From Notolepis coatsorum (lineage: Eukaryota > Chordata > Actinopteri > Aulopiformes > Paralepididae): a stretch of 64,000 nt of DNA. Below, piece after piece: positions 22,927 to 33,299 of this stretch. Where the stretch lies: assembly GCA_963971535.1 (NCBI GenBank), contig OZ020598.1, positions 89,046,985 through 89,110,984 of the forward strand. Direction: 5' to 3'. A program made the position numbers and the translations under genes. Positions within the stretch are counted from its first letter, which is position 1. Each line of letters starts with the position of its first letter. The notes beneath the pieces are model-generated. The model was not told where the DNA came from. It did no database searches and saw nothing but the letters and a program-made list of their open reading frames with translations.

Positions 22927-23941
22927 TGTCATGTACAAAGGTCTGATGACCACATAGAATAGAAACTGAAGCAGGCTGCACATGAACAAAAAACAGCCCC
23001 TCTCAGTAGATGCTTCCAAAACAGTCCCGGGCAGGTAGGAAACACGAATGCGCTTTCAAATAGTAAATTATATTTATTAGCTGTGGTAGGGATTGAAACC
23101 TCCACTTGTAGTACGAATATATATAACAAAGGGAAAAAACAACCCACAAACAATTAAACAGGGAGAAGGGTAAAGGGAGAACAAACAAGATAATAGGTAA
23201 AACACAAGTGTCAAGGGCCAACACAGTATAAAATTCCCTTGGGGAAACAGTGGCAAAAATGGCCTAAAGGCCAACAATATATATATAACAATCCCACAGT
23301 GGGGAATCCACACAAAGTGGTAATATGTACTGTGCACTATAGCTCCACACAGGGGAGGCAAAAAGGCAGAAGGCCCAATACATAGATATATATATTAACT
23401 AATTCCACATGAGTGGCAAGTGGCACAGAGGCCACAATATATATATATATATACACTTACCTGGCAGCAACACCAACACAGATACAATGCCTACCAGGTA
23501 AGTAGTGTGAACATGAGAACACACAATAGTGACAATAAGGCCAACACAAGATCAATCCACACAACAGTGGAAACAAAGGCCAACACAAGATCAATCCACA
23601 CAACAGTTGGTAAACAATGGCAACCCCACTCCACTCTGGTCACTGGCAATTGACAGAATGAGGCGCCCAGACGTGTGTGTGCTGTCAGGTATTTGTCCAC
23701 CCATCCCTCTCGAGGTGATTGCCCTCAGCTGTCATTCATTAGGCAATCAGCACTCTTCAGTGTAGGGACGGGCGGCACCTGACAGGAAGAGAAAAAGAGA
23801 CAGCATTAGCCATCATGCTCACACACACACACACATCACATACAAAACATAACACATTAAATATACTAACCTGATGTTCAGATGGTGTCATAAATACAGT
23901 AATAATGGTAATGACCAACCCACGTACCCATGTACGTCACA
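22927..23941 (-). repeat. LTR of the Gypsy element (5' LTR in element sense)
   Basis: 1,015 bp, next to the primer binding site. It has an extra CCATGTAC duplication near its end (ACGTACCCATGTACGTCACA) compared with the other copy. Confidence 0.93.
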
Positions 23942-24103
23942 CCGTCCATGTCTAAAATATTGGAGAAGCTGGTTTATACCAGAATTTTGAAACATCTTAA
24001 TGACAATAATATATTATATGAACATCAATACGGTTTCAGACAAAAACACTCTACGTACATGGCTCTCTTACAGTTTATAGATAGAATCACAGATGCACTA
24101 GAC

Positions 24104-25233
<1,130 letters not shown>

Positions 25234-25644
25234 CACTAGACAATAAGCAATTTTCAATTGGTATATTTCTGGATCTATCCAAAGCATTTGATACTGTGGA
25301 CCATAAAATACTTATATCAAAGCTTCAGAGGTATGGTTTGGCTGGCGACGTGATTAAATGGCTCAGTGACTATCTTTATAATAGGGAACAGTTTGTTTCC
25401 ATAAATGGCGATGACTCTGACAGGGCAAAGCTAGTCTGTGGGCTCTATACTTGGCCCCCCTTTATTTTTGATTTATATAAATGATTTTGCTTGGGTATCT
25501 CCTAGAGTATTCTCGATCTTGTTTGCTGATGACACCAACATTATAATTGTGAGAATGTGGTCTGGAACACAGCCCAATTGCTGGATAAACACAGGAGAGG
25601 AGATTGGAGCGGTTCAAGGGTTTTAATGAACAGTGGTACATGAA

Positions 25645-25666
25645 TAACCCTAACCCTAACCCTAAC
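25645..25666. repeat. Interstitial telomere-like repeat (TAACCC)3.7
   Basis: TAACCCTAACCCTAACCC plus TAAC, an exact match to the vertebrate telomere C-strand. It sits between a target duplication and a truncated LINE, not at a chromosome end. Confidence 0.95.
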
Positions 25667-26432
25667 AGACCTTGACTACGCGGACGACATCAGCCTGCTC
25701 TCTGACCAGGTGGAGCAGGCACAGGAACTCCTGTGCAGAGTGGAGACGGTGTGCGCCAAGGTTGGCCTTAGGCTAAATGCCAAGAAAACCGATGTCATAA
25801 TGTATAACATCCTCCCGGATCATCCACCTCTAAGGACAACAGGAGGCTCTGCTCTAAAGGAAGTCAGTGATTTCAAGTACCTGGGCTCGTGGGTCAACTT
25901 GTCCGAGCAAGACCTTAAAGTGAGGAAGGCGCTTGCGTGGAGGGCTCTGAACGGCATGACCAGTGTGTGGAAATCCAACCTCCCCCGTCAAATCAAGCTC
26001 AACTTCTTTCATGCAACAGTTGAGTCTGTCCTTTTGTATGGCAGTGAATGCTGGACCTTGAAGCCCACCCTGCAGAAGTCCTTGGATGGGTGCTACACCA
26101 GAATGATGCGCGTGGTGCTCAACATCAACAGGGATGAGCATGTCACTAATGCAATCTTGTATGGGGGGGTGCTAAAGGTGAGCGATAAAGTGGCAGTCAG
26201 GAGAATGAGGCTGGCAGGTCACTGCCAGAGACACCATGAGATGCCAACCAGCAAACTTGTGCTGTGGGAACCAACACACGGGCATCGATCACGAGGACGT
26301 CCCACATTAACCTACGTGGACGTACTCAGGAGAGATGCGGGAACAGAAAGCACCGGCGAGCTAGCCAGATGCATGGAGGATCGGGATGACTGGAAGCACC
26401 GATGGAGGGCCCGTCCGAGGACGACCTAGATA
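25646..26432 (+). mobile_element. 5'-truncated LINE with telomere-like 5' junction
   Basis: The 11-bp target duplication GGTACATGAAT is at 25635-25645 and 26433-26443. The inserted DNA starts with 21 bases of (AACCCT)n at 25646-25666, then passes into RT coding sequence. It ends a few bases after the stop codon with TAGATA. The very short 3'UTR resembles RTE-like LINEs, but the family is not certain. Confidence 0.9.
25667..26429 (+). pseudogene. LINE reverse transcriptase, C-terminal half
   Basis: The open frame starts at LDYADDISLLSDQVEQAQ, so it begins exactly at the catalytic YADD. It continues through NAKKTDVIM, FKYLGSWV, SVLLYGSECWTL and a C-terminal part (LAGHCQRHHEMP, HGHRSRGRPTLTYVDVL) to a stop at 26427-26429 with no internal stop. 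It lacks the endonuclease and most of the RT. Confidence 0.85.
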
Positions 26433-28095
26433 GGTACATGAATTGGAGGGGGAAATAGAACGGGGTTAGTTCTTGTTCCTTGTCTTGGGGGCTGCCGTGG
26501 CAGCGAGTGGGCAAGTGGTCCTCTTCGGGGACCGGGGAGGTCCTGGCAGGAACGGTCCTTGGGGCACAGGAGAAACAGGTTAGGCAAGGCAAAACAAAGG
26601 GTAGATTCCAGCAGAGCTTAGGTAGAGACGTCGTACCTGGGTAGTGGTAATTAATACCACGACGGCTTCTGGTCAGCGTCGAGGGGTAGAAGTAGTCGCC
26701 TCATCAGAGGGGGATAGGATGCAGCCGTGAGGAGTGAGATGCCTGGCAGCGTGCGAATCAGGAGGATGAAGTGCAGCTGTGCTAGGTGACGTGAAGTGGA
26801 GTGATGCTGGTCGTATAAGGGTGAATGGAGAAAGAGAGGATGAGGAGGAGTGCGTGGAGGATGGAGAGGGGGATGAAGAGGAGTGTGTGAAGAACGTGAG
26901 GGAAAAAGGAGGGGGAGTGAAGTATGCCCGTGCTGTGATTATAACAATAATGTCACATGAGAATTTTTCAGTATTAATTAGGGAAGCAAATTATGGTTTA
27001 TCTTGTGTCTCAGATTGGTTCCAGACTAATAAGCTATCGTTAAATGTAGAAACATCGAATTTTATTGTATTTTGTAATAAAGGTAAAAGTTATTTGAAAA
27101 AGGAGGCAAAGCTATTAATCAGTAACGCCGAAATCAAACAAGTAACTTCAACAAAGTTTTTAGGGATCTTAGTTGATGATAAACTCAATTGGAAAAAACA
27201 CATTGATCATGTTTGTAAAAAAGCAATGAAGTCAGTAGGTATAATTAGGAAGGTGTGTTCATTGATAAATAGAAGTTGTTTTTTAATCCTGTATTATAGT
27301 CTTATCTTTCCTTACATATCTTATTGTAACATAATATGGGCTAGCACTCATTCGTTCTCATCTTCAAAAAATTATTTTACTTCAAAAAAGATTTGTTAGA
27401 CTGGCAACCCTCTCAGATCGATTTGAACCATCTGCTCCTCTTTTCAAGAAACTAAACATTCTGACTGTGTCTGAGGTTAATTCTTTACAGATATGTATAT
27501 TTGTGTACAAATGCATTCATGATCACAATCTACCAAATGGTTTTAATCGTTTTTTTCTTTTAATTCAGATGTTCATTCATATATTACACGTCAGTCCAGG
27601 GACCTGCATATACCTTCTTGTGGTACTTCACTTAGGCAGTTCTCAGTGAGGTATAGAGGGTCCAATCTTTGAAATGCAGCTGATCCTATGCTGAGGAAAT
27701 CTCCATCTCTGCTTATTTTTAAAGCAAACTACAAAAAAAGTCTCATATCCAAAAGTAGTAGATAGATAAATAGGTCATACATGTAGGTATGCATTTGGTT
27801 ATGTGGGTGGGTAGGTTTGTAGGCAGGTGGGTGGGTTGTTATATATTATTATGTATGCAGTATACAGTTTATGCATGTATGTATGTACTGTGTGTATGTA
27901 TGTTTGTATTAACACGTATCTTTTGAATGTATTCTGGTATTTTATAATATGCATATTTTTGTATGTTTGATTTTATAAAACAGGGGACGTTCTTGATAAG
28001 CCTCTAGGCTTCTAACTTCTCCTTCACAATCGTTATAACTTATTATGTATTGGTTTTACTTCTTCTGGGGAATATATAAATATATATATATTTTT

Positions 28096-28194
28096 TTTAC
28101 TTGTCCAGTCGGACAAGTTAAATTGTATTATGCTTGTCCGACCATTTCTTTTACTTGTCCCGGACAATAAGACAAGCCTTAATGTCAAGCCCTG
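28096..28194. mobile_element. Right end of a TIR element, orphan copy
   Basis: It contains three ACTTGTCC-type motifs and ends TTAATGTCAAGCCCTG, the exact complement of the left end at 17719. It is followed at once by minisatellite block C. No second left end was found between 18768 and 28095. Confidence 0.8.
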
Positions 28195-28722
28195 TAATGT
28201 GTAGGGTATACTCTTCCTCTAGGTTAGCTAATGTGTAGGGTACTACTCCTCCTCTAGGTTAGCTAATGTGTAGGGTACTACTCTTCCTCTAGGTTAGCTC
28301 CTAATGTGTAGGGAAGTTAGCTCCTAATGTGTAGGGTACTACTCTTCCTCTAGGTTAGCTCCTAATGTGTAGGGAAGTTAGCTCCTAATGTGTAGGGTAC
28401 TACTCTACCTCTAGGTTAGCTAATGTGTAGGGTATACTCTTCCTCTAGGTTAGCTAATGTGTAGGGTACTACTCCTCCTCTAGGTTAGCTAATGTGTAGG
28501 GTACTACTCTTCCTCTAGGTTAGCTCCTAATGTGTAGGGAAGTTAGCTCCTAATGTGTAGGGTACTACTCTTCCTCTTCCTAATGTGTAGGGAAGTTAGC
28601 TCCTAATGTGTAGGGTACTACTCTACCTCTAGGTTAGCTAATGTGTAGGGTACTACTCTTCCTCTAGGTTAGCTCCTAATGTGTAGGGTACTACTCTTCC
28701 TCTAGGTTAGCTCCTAATGTGT
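28195..28722. repeat. 38-bp minisatellite, block C
   Basis: Same unit as blocks A and B, with an extra truncated form (GTGTAGGGAAGTTAGCTCC) that repeats in step, so a higher-order unit of about 240 bp was probably duplicated within this block. Confidence 0.93.
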
Positions 28723-28832
28723 AGGGGGGAGCATGTCTATGGTTCCCGGGTTCTATGTTCCCCGGGTTCTATGTTCCCGCTCGCGATAAAAAGGGTCCTA
28801 TGTTCTCCGGGTTCTATGTTCCCCGCTCCCCA
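28723..28832. mobile_element. Partial GGGAACATAG-type MITE end
   Basis: GGGGGAGCATGTCTATGGTT and repeated GTTCTATGTTCCC units match one end of the MITE at 6609-6884. The opposite inverted end is absent. Confidence 0.75.
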
Positions 28833-29351
28833 AAAGGCGACAGAGTTGTGTAAGATTTCAAGTGTCCCTGGAAGCAGAGAAGCTGTGCTTCATTCTCTGT
28901 CATTACGGTAGTGTTCTCAAACGTACACGTCACGACGTGGTGACGTCGGTAACTCTGTAATATCTTTTGAGGAAGTTGTTTTTTGGCGAGTGGATGTGAC
29001 TTCGTTTGAGAAGTGTTTTAGTAGCGTTTTAGTAGTTTTGTATTTTATTTGCGCAGCTGATTATTAGCAAGATGTCAAGACGGTCAAGTATAGGGTAACG
29101 AAAATACCCAAAATGTTTCATGACGACGACGGCACGATATACACAACATCAACACCAGAAACAACAGCGACAGATGGACCAGGGTATGTAACGTTAGTAA
29201 AATGTTTGTAGTAGTACAGCTACCGTGTGTGTGTATGTCTGTGTGTGTGTAGGGGCTATATGGCGAAATATGTACATATTCTTACACATACATTTATGTT
29301 AAACAACTGAGGGATTGATGAAGATGAAGTAACAAAGGCGAAAAGGCCAAA
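28833..29351 (+). other. Possible exon of an unknown gene
   Basis: About 29086-29190 reads open (VTKIPKMFHDDDGTIYTTST) and ends at CAG|GGTATGT, a donor-like site. I could not link it to a downstream exon or recognise the protein. The rest shows no feature. Confidence 0.3.
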
Positions 29352-30004
29352 ATAGGCCGTATGGTGAAGGCTGTATCGTTTCATCCCGTTCCCACCTCGG
29401 CGAATTACACAATTTTCACTCTGGGTGAAAGATATATTGGTGTAGATTTAGGAACAAAAAGTTCTCCATTGACAAAATAGCCCATTTTGCGCAATCATAA
29501 TTTTAAAGTCGGGACTAGATCTTTCCTCGCGAACGGATATTTTGTCACCGCAGAGTTTAATTTGACGCAATTGGTGCGAGTTCGGTCACGTATCTTGCGC
29601 TCGACCAATAGCAGCTCTCTTTGTTGCGAGGACCTCGCAACAAAGAGAGCTGCTATTGGTCGATCCGGTGTCAACAAAGAAATTACATCCACACTCTAAC
29701 GTTACGGACTAAAATGGACAGAAAATACCTTCTAAAGTTCGCAAAAAGGTTTCTAAACAATGTTATATGCATCTCATGTCCGTTCAGAAAGAACATGTAC
29801 AAGATTTTACACAGACACGGTGGGATAGATATAGAAACTGCATTGAACGGTGGCTTAACCTACCAGGCCAGAATCATACCATTGTGGAGACATACAAACA
29901 TTGTTTAGAGATCGATTTGTGTCATAAATATCATGATATATATTTGTATATCTGTATGTCGTGTATGTCATAAATGTCATGATGAATTGAAAATGGGGGA
30001 CCCT
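29352..30004 (+). repeat. Module M, left copy (inverted relative to 37.2-37.8 kb)
   Basis: About 650 bp, nearly identical to the complement of 37187-37848. It contains a perfect 63-bp palindrome (29601-29663), open stretches such as LLKFAKRFLNNVICIS or, in another frame, VQDFTQTRWDRYRNCIERWL, and ends in the LINE-X motif GGGGGACCCTGAT. It is probably a retroposed transcript using a LINE-X tail, or the 5' part of a gene related to the cysteine-rich pseudogene. Function unknown. Confidence 0.8.
29601..29663. repeat. Perfect 63-bp palindrome (left copy)
   Basis: 31-bp arms around a single central base; arms begin TCGACCAATAGCAGC. Each arm holds a CCAAT motif in opposite orientation. The same 63 bases occur intact at 37525-37587. 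Confidence 0.97.
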
Positions 30005-30298
30005 GATTAGATTAGATTGTACTTTATTGTCATTATATTTGCATACAACGAGATTTGGGACTCAAACCTAAGGTGCAGTAATAAAATCACAAGTAATAAA
30101 AGAGAAACAAAATCCTATACAGAAACATTAAATGCTATACAATAAGACAATGTTAGTCATGTACAATATACAAAATAACAATATACAGAATAGCAATACA
30201 CAAATAACAATCACAGTGTCAGACGGTAGTGGGTGGGTATTGAACTGTGGATATTGCACATCAGGATGTTGCACAGTGTGGGAGGAGGGGGAAAGGTG
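30003..30298 (-). mobile_element. LINE 3'UTR fragment
   Basis: The plus strand starts with tandem GATTAGATTAGATT then GTACTTTATTGTCATTATAT, the complement of a fish LINE tail ending ...AATAAAGTAC(AATCTAATC)n. No coding part is left. Confidence 0.65.
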
Positions 30299-30812
30299 AA
30301 TTACCGTAAAGGAATGTGAATCCCTACCCACATTCAAAACCGCTCTTAAAGAGCACCTACGGGAGGCTGCAATTCGAAACTGGCCACCGTAAATGCCCAA
30401 AAAACCCCACCACCTCCTAATAGACAGTCTCCTCCCCACCGCATGTATATATTCCCTCCCCGCCGTATATATATTTCTATCCCACCCACCCACCCCCTCC
30501 TAATGTACAGTCCCCTCCCCATCATATGTATATACTCTGTCAGGATCTAGGGGTAACAGTACTGTATATTTGAATACCGTTTGTCACAAATGTATCAGTA
30601 CTAAATACCTATATGTCCCTATGCCATAAATGTCATGTATGTTGTGTATGTCATAAATGTCTATATGAATTGAAAATGGGGGACCCTGATGGAAACAAGA
30701 CAAACGTCTTTCTCAGGTCTGCATCCCCTTAACAATTGTGTGTATTGAGCCGTACTGTATTGTACCCATTCTGCAATCTGTTAAATAAAGTTTTCATTCA
30801 TTCATTCACCCT
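30299..30812 (+). mobile_element. LINE-X 3' end copy
   Basis: It begins with the last codons of the LINE-X RT (KECESLPTFKTALKEHLREA, then AIRNWPP and stop) and runs through the 3'UTR to TTTTCATTCATTCATTCA. This copy helped define the LINE-X 3' end used elsewhere. Confidence 0.88.
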
Positions 30813-31210
30813 AGACCAGTCTACCTTTGATGGTCTTAGCAAATATGTGTGCCACCTGTATGGCCAGCCATCAGCTAAGAATGTGAATGATGCCAGATAT
30901 AAAGCATTCTGCATGGCATCGGCTTTGCCAGAACTCTCTATGCCCCCGACAAGTGGCGCATTGTACCAACGCTGCAAAAGGGCAAATTACCAAGCAGCTA
31001 TAATGAGACATTAATTGAAATCTATAATGTGTGCCCCTTTACCTGTTGGCAATGGGTGGCATGTCGAGGATGGGGAGTTAACAGTGACTATGACAGATGA
31101 CTACAAATCCGGCCTCTGATAGTGTGTTGCAGGTAGTCCACTAAGGTTGCAAACAAGGACAATTTGAGACAGGAAGATGTTCATGTGTGTCTGCAAAACT
31201 GCCATGTATA
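30813..31210 (+). pseudogene. Cysteine-rich protein gene, 5' piece, split by a DIRS-like element
   Basis: The reading LDQSTFDGLSKYVCHLYGQ, MPPTSGALYQRCKRANYQAA, then (after stops) VGNGWHVEDGELTVT and TGRCSCVSAKLPC has the order seen in a family of uncharacterised fish and invertebrate proteins, often multicopy and transposon-associated. The reading stops at CTGCCATGTATA (31199-31210) and continues at 36360. In-frame stops make it a pseudogene. Confidence 0.6.
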
Positions 31211-31399
31211 GTTCTATGTCGTTAATGGCTTGCTCAGCACCTGTCTGCACTGTACTTCACTTCGTGCACGAGCACTGAATAAAAAATTCCACCATGTACC
31301 TTTACATCCCAACATCCGTCTGACCACACCCCCTTCCGCTTACCTTCATAAGCAGGTGTGTGGTCACCTACTCGCCTCCTTCTTCACTTTCACCACAAG
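31211..31399 (+). repeat. Left inverted terminal repeat of the DIRS-like element
   Basis: From about 31233 it matches the complement of the right end (shared GTGCACGAGCACTGAATAAA and CTTCATAAGCAGGTGTGTGG). The outermost 20 bases (GTTCTATGTCGTTAATGGCT) differ from the right end but are copied in the internal complementary region. Confidence 0.9.
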
Positions 31400-31520
31400 G
31401 AAGTGCCTTCGGTAGATCCCCACTTGACAAGGTTGTTAGCTGAAGAAAGTTGAGACGTGTTTACATTGTGCTTATTTTTTTCTTCTCTCATAAATATTCG
31501 ATAGAAAAATCTAAGTCATA

Positions 31521-33191
31521 ATGTCTACTTCGGAGAGTCGCAGAGCCACTCTCCACCAGCGGTTCTCCATTTCCGCCTCCGTCGTGCGTTCTGGTGCGGG
31601 GCTGTTGCCTCTCTCGTGGTTGACAGCCACGCCCGGTAGGCGTCCGATGGGTAGTTTGCCTCTCCAAGGAGCTGGTGCACCGGTGCCGTCGCCTCTGCGA
31701 TGGCCTGGTCATGGCTCTGGTTCCTCTGCTTCCGGGGAATCGTCCGCTGTTGAGCGGCCGGTTCCTTTGGTTCCAGAGGATTTGAGACGCAAACCTTTTG
31801 CGTCTGCTCGCTCCCGTCGCAAGATGGTGGCTTGCAGACGCGAACGGCCTGGGTTTGGTGAATTGCTGGAGCCCAGTGAGGATGCGTCGGTCTCTACCTG
31901 CCCGATGAAAACAGAGGATTACATGGTAGAGGCAGACGGGTTCTTATTTGAAGGCCCGGTGGAGACATGTATCCCGCCCGTCCAGGTAACACTGGAGGGG
32001 GGTGAAATGTCTCCTTGGGGCGCCTTGTTTGAAGACGTCGGGGAAGACCATCTGACTCGTCAGCAGGATGCCCTACTATCAGCCACATCGGAATGTGGCT
32101 CCTTGACCAGTCGTAGCCTGCTGCATGTGAGGGATGCGGGCTCGGTGGAGGAAAGTCTGCAGGGGGAACTGCAGGCTTTGTTTCCCGAGCTTATGGCGGT
32201 GGCGGCCGTTGCAAACGGCGTGCCGCTGCCGCAGCCACTGCCTGTTCCTGTCCCTGATGATCTAATAGGTCATCTCTGGCAGCGTCGCCCGGTGAGAGGG
32301 GTGGACGTTGTCTACCCATTTTTCCCCTCAATGGGGGCCTATGTTCGTCGGGGCCAGGTGGTGTCCCACATCATTGGCCTCACCCCCGCCTACGTACAAG
32401 TTACGCGGGTGGCGGGTTTGGTCGAAGGTATGAGAGAGGGCGTGCCACGGCTTGATAGGCCGATGGCCGCTCTCCTCTGTCCGGAGGTGGTGTGGGAGCC
32501 GTTACGCAAGCCGGTTCCTCAAGGGAAATCGGCGAGGCGGTTGGCTTATTGGAGCGACCAGTCATTCATCTCTGGAACACAATCTCTGGCTGCCGCGTCT
32601 AACGTCGCGCAGCTGGCAAGATTCATATCCGGGATATTGACGGGCGGCATGGAGCTGAGTGATGTCCAACATGACCAGCTCACCCAGGCGGCAGGAGCTG
32701 TCCTGCATCTGACTCAGCTGCAGGCCATAGCCGCTGGGAAAGTAAGAGCCCTGGCGACTCTAACCCAGCGCCACCTTTGGCTGGAGCAGGCCCGTGTGCC
32801 GGAGAAGAAGAGAGGTCCTCTTCTAACGGCCACCCTCTCCGATGCTGGACTGTTCGGGAAGGCCCTGCAGTTGATGACCTCGACGTGCAGAGAAATGCAG
32901 GAGGAGCGCTCCGTGCTTCAACCTTATTTTCCCCCTCCCGACATCGCTGGTGGAGTCAGACGGCTGCCACGTCGTCGAGCTTCCTCCGCCGTGACTGCTG
33001 CTGCTACCACCGCCACTGCTGGCCCTTCGAAGAAGGCCAGGAGGAGAGAGGGCGCCGCCGCTGCAGCCGGCCCATCTGCGCCCGGAGGAGACGGTAGGGA
33101 TCGCCGTGACCAGCCGCCGATTGTCTACCGTCCCTCCGGGGCTTCCCGGGGTGGCAAATCCCGAGCGGCTCGAGGCGGCAGGCGCCGCTAG
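31521..33191 (+). CDS. Gag-like protein of the DIRS-like element
   Basis: 556 codons, uninterrupted, from ATG at 31521 to TAG at 33189-33191. The N-terminal half is Ser/Pro/Arg-rich then acidic. A central region (about residues 245-400) is conserved-looking (DVVYPFFPSMGAYVRRGQ). RHLWLEQARVPEKK and TLSDAGLFG at about 416-445 match the pattern of Gag proteins of fish DIRS elements. The C-terminus is Ala- and Arg-rich with an RGG-like basic end (SRAARGGRRR), suited to nucleic acid binding. Role by analogy: particle formation and RNA binding. GC-rich codon use contrasts with the AT-rich surroundings. Confidence 0.8.
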   Translation: MSTSESRRATLHQRFSISASVVRSGAGLLPLSWLTATPGRRPMGSLPLQGAGAPVPSPLRWPGHGSGSSASGESSAVERPVPLVPEDLRRKPFASARSRRKMVACRRERPGFGELLEPSEDASVSTCPMKTEDYMVEADGFLFEGPVETCIPPVQVTLEGGEMSPWGALFEDVGEDHLTRQQDALLSATSECGSLTSRSLLHVRDAGSVEESLQGELQALFPELMAVAAVANGVPLPQPLPVPVPDDLIGHLWQRRPVRGVDVVYPFFPSMGAYVRRGQVVSHIIGLTPAYVQVTRVAGLVEGMREGVPRLDRPMAALLCPEVVWEPLRKPVPQGKSARRLAYWSDQSFISGTQSLAAASNVAQLARFISGILTGGMELSDVQHDQLTQAAGAVLHLTQLQAIAAGKVRALATLTQRHLWLEQARVPEKKRGPLLTATLSDAGLFGKALQLMTSTCREMQEERSVLQPYFPPPDIAGGVRRLPRRRASSAVTAAATTATAGPSKKARRREGAAAAAGPSAPGGDGRDRRDQPPIVYRPSGASRGGKSRAARGGRRR

Positions 33192-33264
33192 GCCCAGTGA
33201 CTTTCTCCCCCTGTGGTCCCCTCTGTTAATCCCCTCCCCGGCCTCTCATATAATTTTGTTCGAC

Positions 33265-33291
33265 AATAAAAAGTCCCCTCTAAAGGGGGAC
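33265..33291 (+). terminator. Poly(A) signal and hairpin after the Gag ORF
   Basis: AATAAA at 33265-33270 is followed by a GTCCCC...GGGGAC stem (33273-33291), 75-100 bp after the Gag stop. It may end a Gag-only transcript; this is inference. Confidence 0.4.
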
Positions 33292-33299
33292 TGTACTTT

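Larger units (their letters stand above)
19928..23941 (-). mobile_element. Gypsy-type LTR retrotransposon, internally deleted, 4,014 bp
   Basis: Long direct repeats (19928-21013 and 22927-23941) begin TG and end CA. The 5-bp target duplication CCGTC is at 19923-19927 and 23942-23946. On the minus strand a primer binding site TGGGGGCTCGT (22916-22926), matching a tRNA-Pro type, abuts one LTR, and a purine tract ATGGGGGGAGG (21014-21024) abuts the other. The interior (about 1.9 kb) keeps protease- and integrase-like remnants but no RT/RNase H, so it is non-autonomous. Confidence 0.93.
25555..26934 (+). mobile_element. Composite unclassified insertion in LINE-J
   Basis: The LINE-J frame breaks after GATGACACCAACATTATAAT and resumes at ATGTCACATGAGAAT. 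The flanking DNA of the insert (25555-25634 and 26444-26934) is GC-rich and non-coding, with no terminal repeats I could define; AATAAT-like bases at both borders may be a decayed duplication. A truncated LINE is nested inside. Confidence 0.55.

Noticed and set aside
25645-25666. Chromosome end or de novo telomere
   Set aside because: Only 22 bases, with unbroken sequence and a target duplication on both sides.
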